Shown here: piece by piece, positions 63,722 to 64,000 of the stretch | Layout: the number at the start of each line of letters is the position of its first letter | Position numbering within the stretch: position 1 is the first letter of the stretch | Assembly (NCBI RefSeq): GCF_003594885.1 | Contig: NZ_QZEZ01000001.1 | Span: 1,053,685 to 1,117,684, forward strand | Reading direction: 5' to 3' | DNA: 64,000 bases | Source: Vallicoccus soli | Lineage (GTDB): Bacteria > Actinomycetota > Actinomycetes > Motilibacterales > Motilibacteraceae | Notes under the pieces: generated by a model | What the model saw: the letters and a program-made list of their open reading frames with translations, nothing else | Told to the model about the DNA's origin: nothing | The model's database searches: none | Translations under genes and position numbers: made by a program

Positions 63722-63864
63722 TCTTCCTCGTGCCCAGGACGGGAGGCACGGACACCGGGAGGTGGCCGGTCCCGCCGGGCAGCCCCCGCAACACCCTCTT
63801 CACCGCCCCTCGCCAGGGGCGGGACGACGGTCGCGCGGGGGGCTCCCCGAGGGGGACGGCGGGT

Positions 63865-63893
63865 TTGGATCCCGCCTGAGACCCGGGTAGCAT
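63865..63893 (+). promoter_or_regulatory. rRNA operon promoter P2
   Basis: TTGGAT (63865-63870) and TAGCAT (63888-63893), 17 bases apart, giving a tandem pair with P1. Confidence 0.7.
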
Positions 63894-63947
63894 GGAGGAA
63901 CCGCCGCAGGGAAGACCCGAGAGGGTTCGATCTGTGGGCGCCGGGTG

Positions 63948-64000
63948 GTTGAGAACTCAACAGCGTGCCATGTACATCAATGCCAATTGTTGTTTTTTTT
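63948..64000 (+). other. rRNA leader element before 16S rRNA (16S outside window)
   Basis: GTTGAG-AA-CTCAAC palindrome followed by AGCGTGCC is the conserved leader just upstream of actinobacterial 16S genes (TTGAGAACTCAACAGCGTGCC in other genera), where antitermination and processing signals lie. The last 20 bases are AT-rich and end in eight T, unlike the rest of the window. The window ends before the mature 16S. Confidence 0.8.

Noticed and set aside
63900..64000. Calling a partial 16S rRNA gene at the right end
   Set aside because: Only the leader is present; the mature 16S start (AGAGTTTGATC-type) is not reached.

Overview
This window is the chromosomal core of a very GC-rich actinobacterium. 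Codon third positions are almost all G or C, GTG starts are about as common as ATG, and genes are packed with many ATGA/GTGA overlaps. The gene order (thiL, rpmB, recG, rsmD, coaD, rpmF, rnc, mutM, smc, ftsY, amtB, glnK, glnD, ffh, rpsP, khpA, rimM, trmD, rplS, lepB, rnhB, yraN, comM, dprA, xerC, whiG, rpsB, tsf, pyrH, frr, cdsA, rlmN) is the conserved actinobacterial housekeeping block. A WhiG/FliA-type sigma factor suggests a motile and/or spore-forming lineage. I cannot name a genus from sequence alone.

Layout. 1-9.7 kb: the end of ddl, then thiamine, coenzyme A, ribosome and DNA-repair genes. 9.7-17.2 kb: mutM, an acylphosphatase, a small coiled-coil protein, smc and ftsY. 17.3-21.5 kb: an ammonium-sensing operon amtB-glnK-glnD, preceded by a good match to a GlnR operator; a perfect hairpin runs into the glnD start. 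21.6-26.1 kb: signal recognition (ffh) and the rpsP-khpA-rimM-trmD-rplS run. 26.2-34.2 kb: lepB, two Nudix hydrolases, rnhB, DUF2469, a LURP-one-like protein, yraN, comM, dprA and xerC. 34.2-37.0 kb: whiG, an exported TIM-barrel protein, and an M23 peptidase gene that appears frameshifted. 37.2-42.8 kb: a complete five-gene oligopeptide-type ABC transporter lying inside otherwise conserved synteny. 42.8-50.6 kb: rpsB, tsf, pyrH, frr, cdsA, an inserted antisense ackA, rlmN, and a DivIVA-like protein built of two duplicated modules. 50.7-63.7 kb: a polyamine uptake and catabolism region. It holds a glutaryl-CoA dehydrogenase, a class III aminotransferase, an Lrp regulator, an aminobutyraldehyde-type dehydrogenase, a YtcJ-like amidohydrolase, a PucR regulator and PotDABC. 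63.7-64.0 kb: the tandem-promoter leader of an rRNA operon; the 16S gene itself is not in the window.

Working together: the 50.7-63.7 kb genes can be read as import of diamines (PotABCD), transamination, aldehyde oxidation to an omega-amino acid and, through glutaryl-CoA dehydrogenase, possible disposal of C5 (cadaverine/lysine-derived) carbon. A shared TTCCGTCGTC motif near the aminotransferase and dehydrogenase promoters is a candidate operator.

I found no CRISPR array, tRNA, transposase or prophage. There is no clearly new system. The most promising leads are the C4/C5 polyamine-glutarate cluster with its shared motif, the duplicated DivIVA-like protein, the nitrogen operon control elements and the broken M23 gene.
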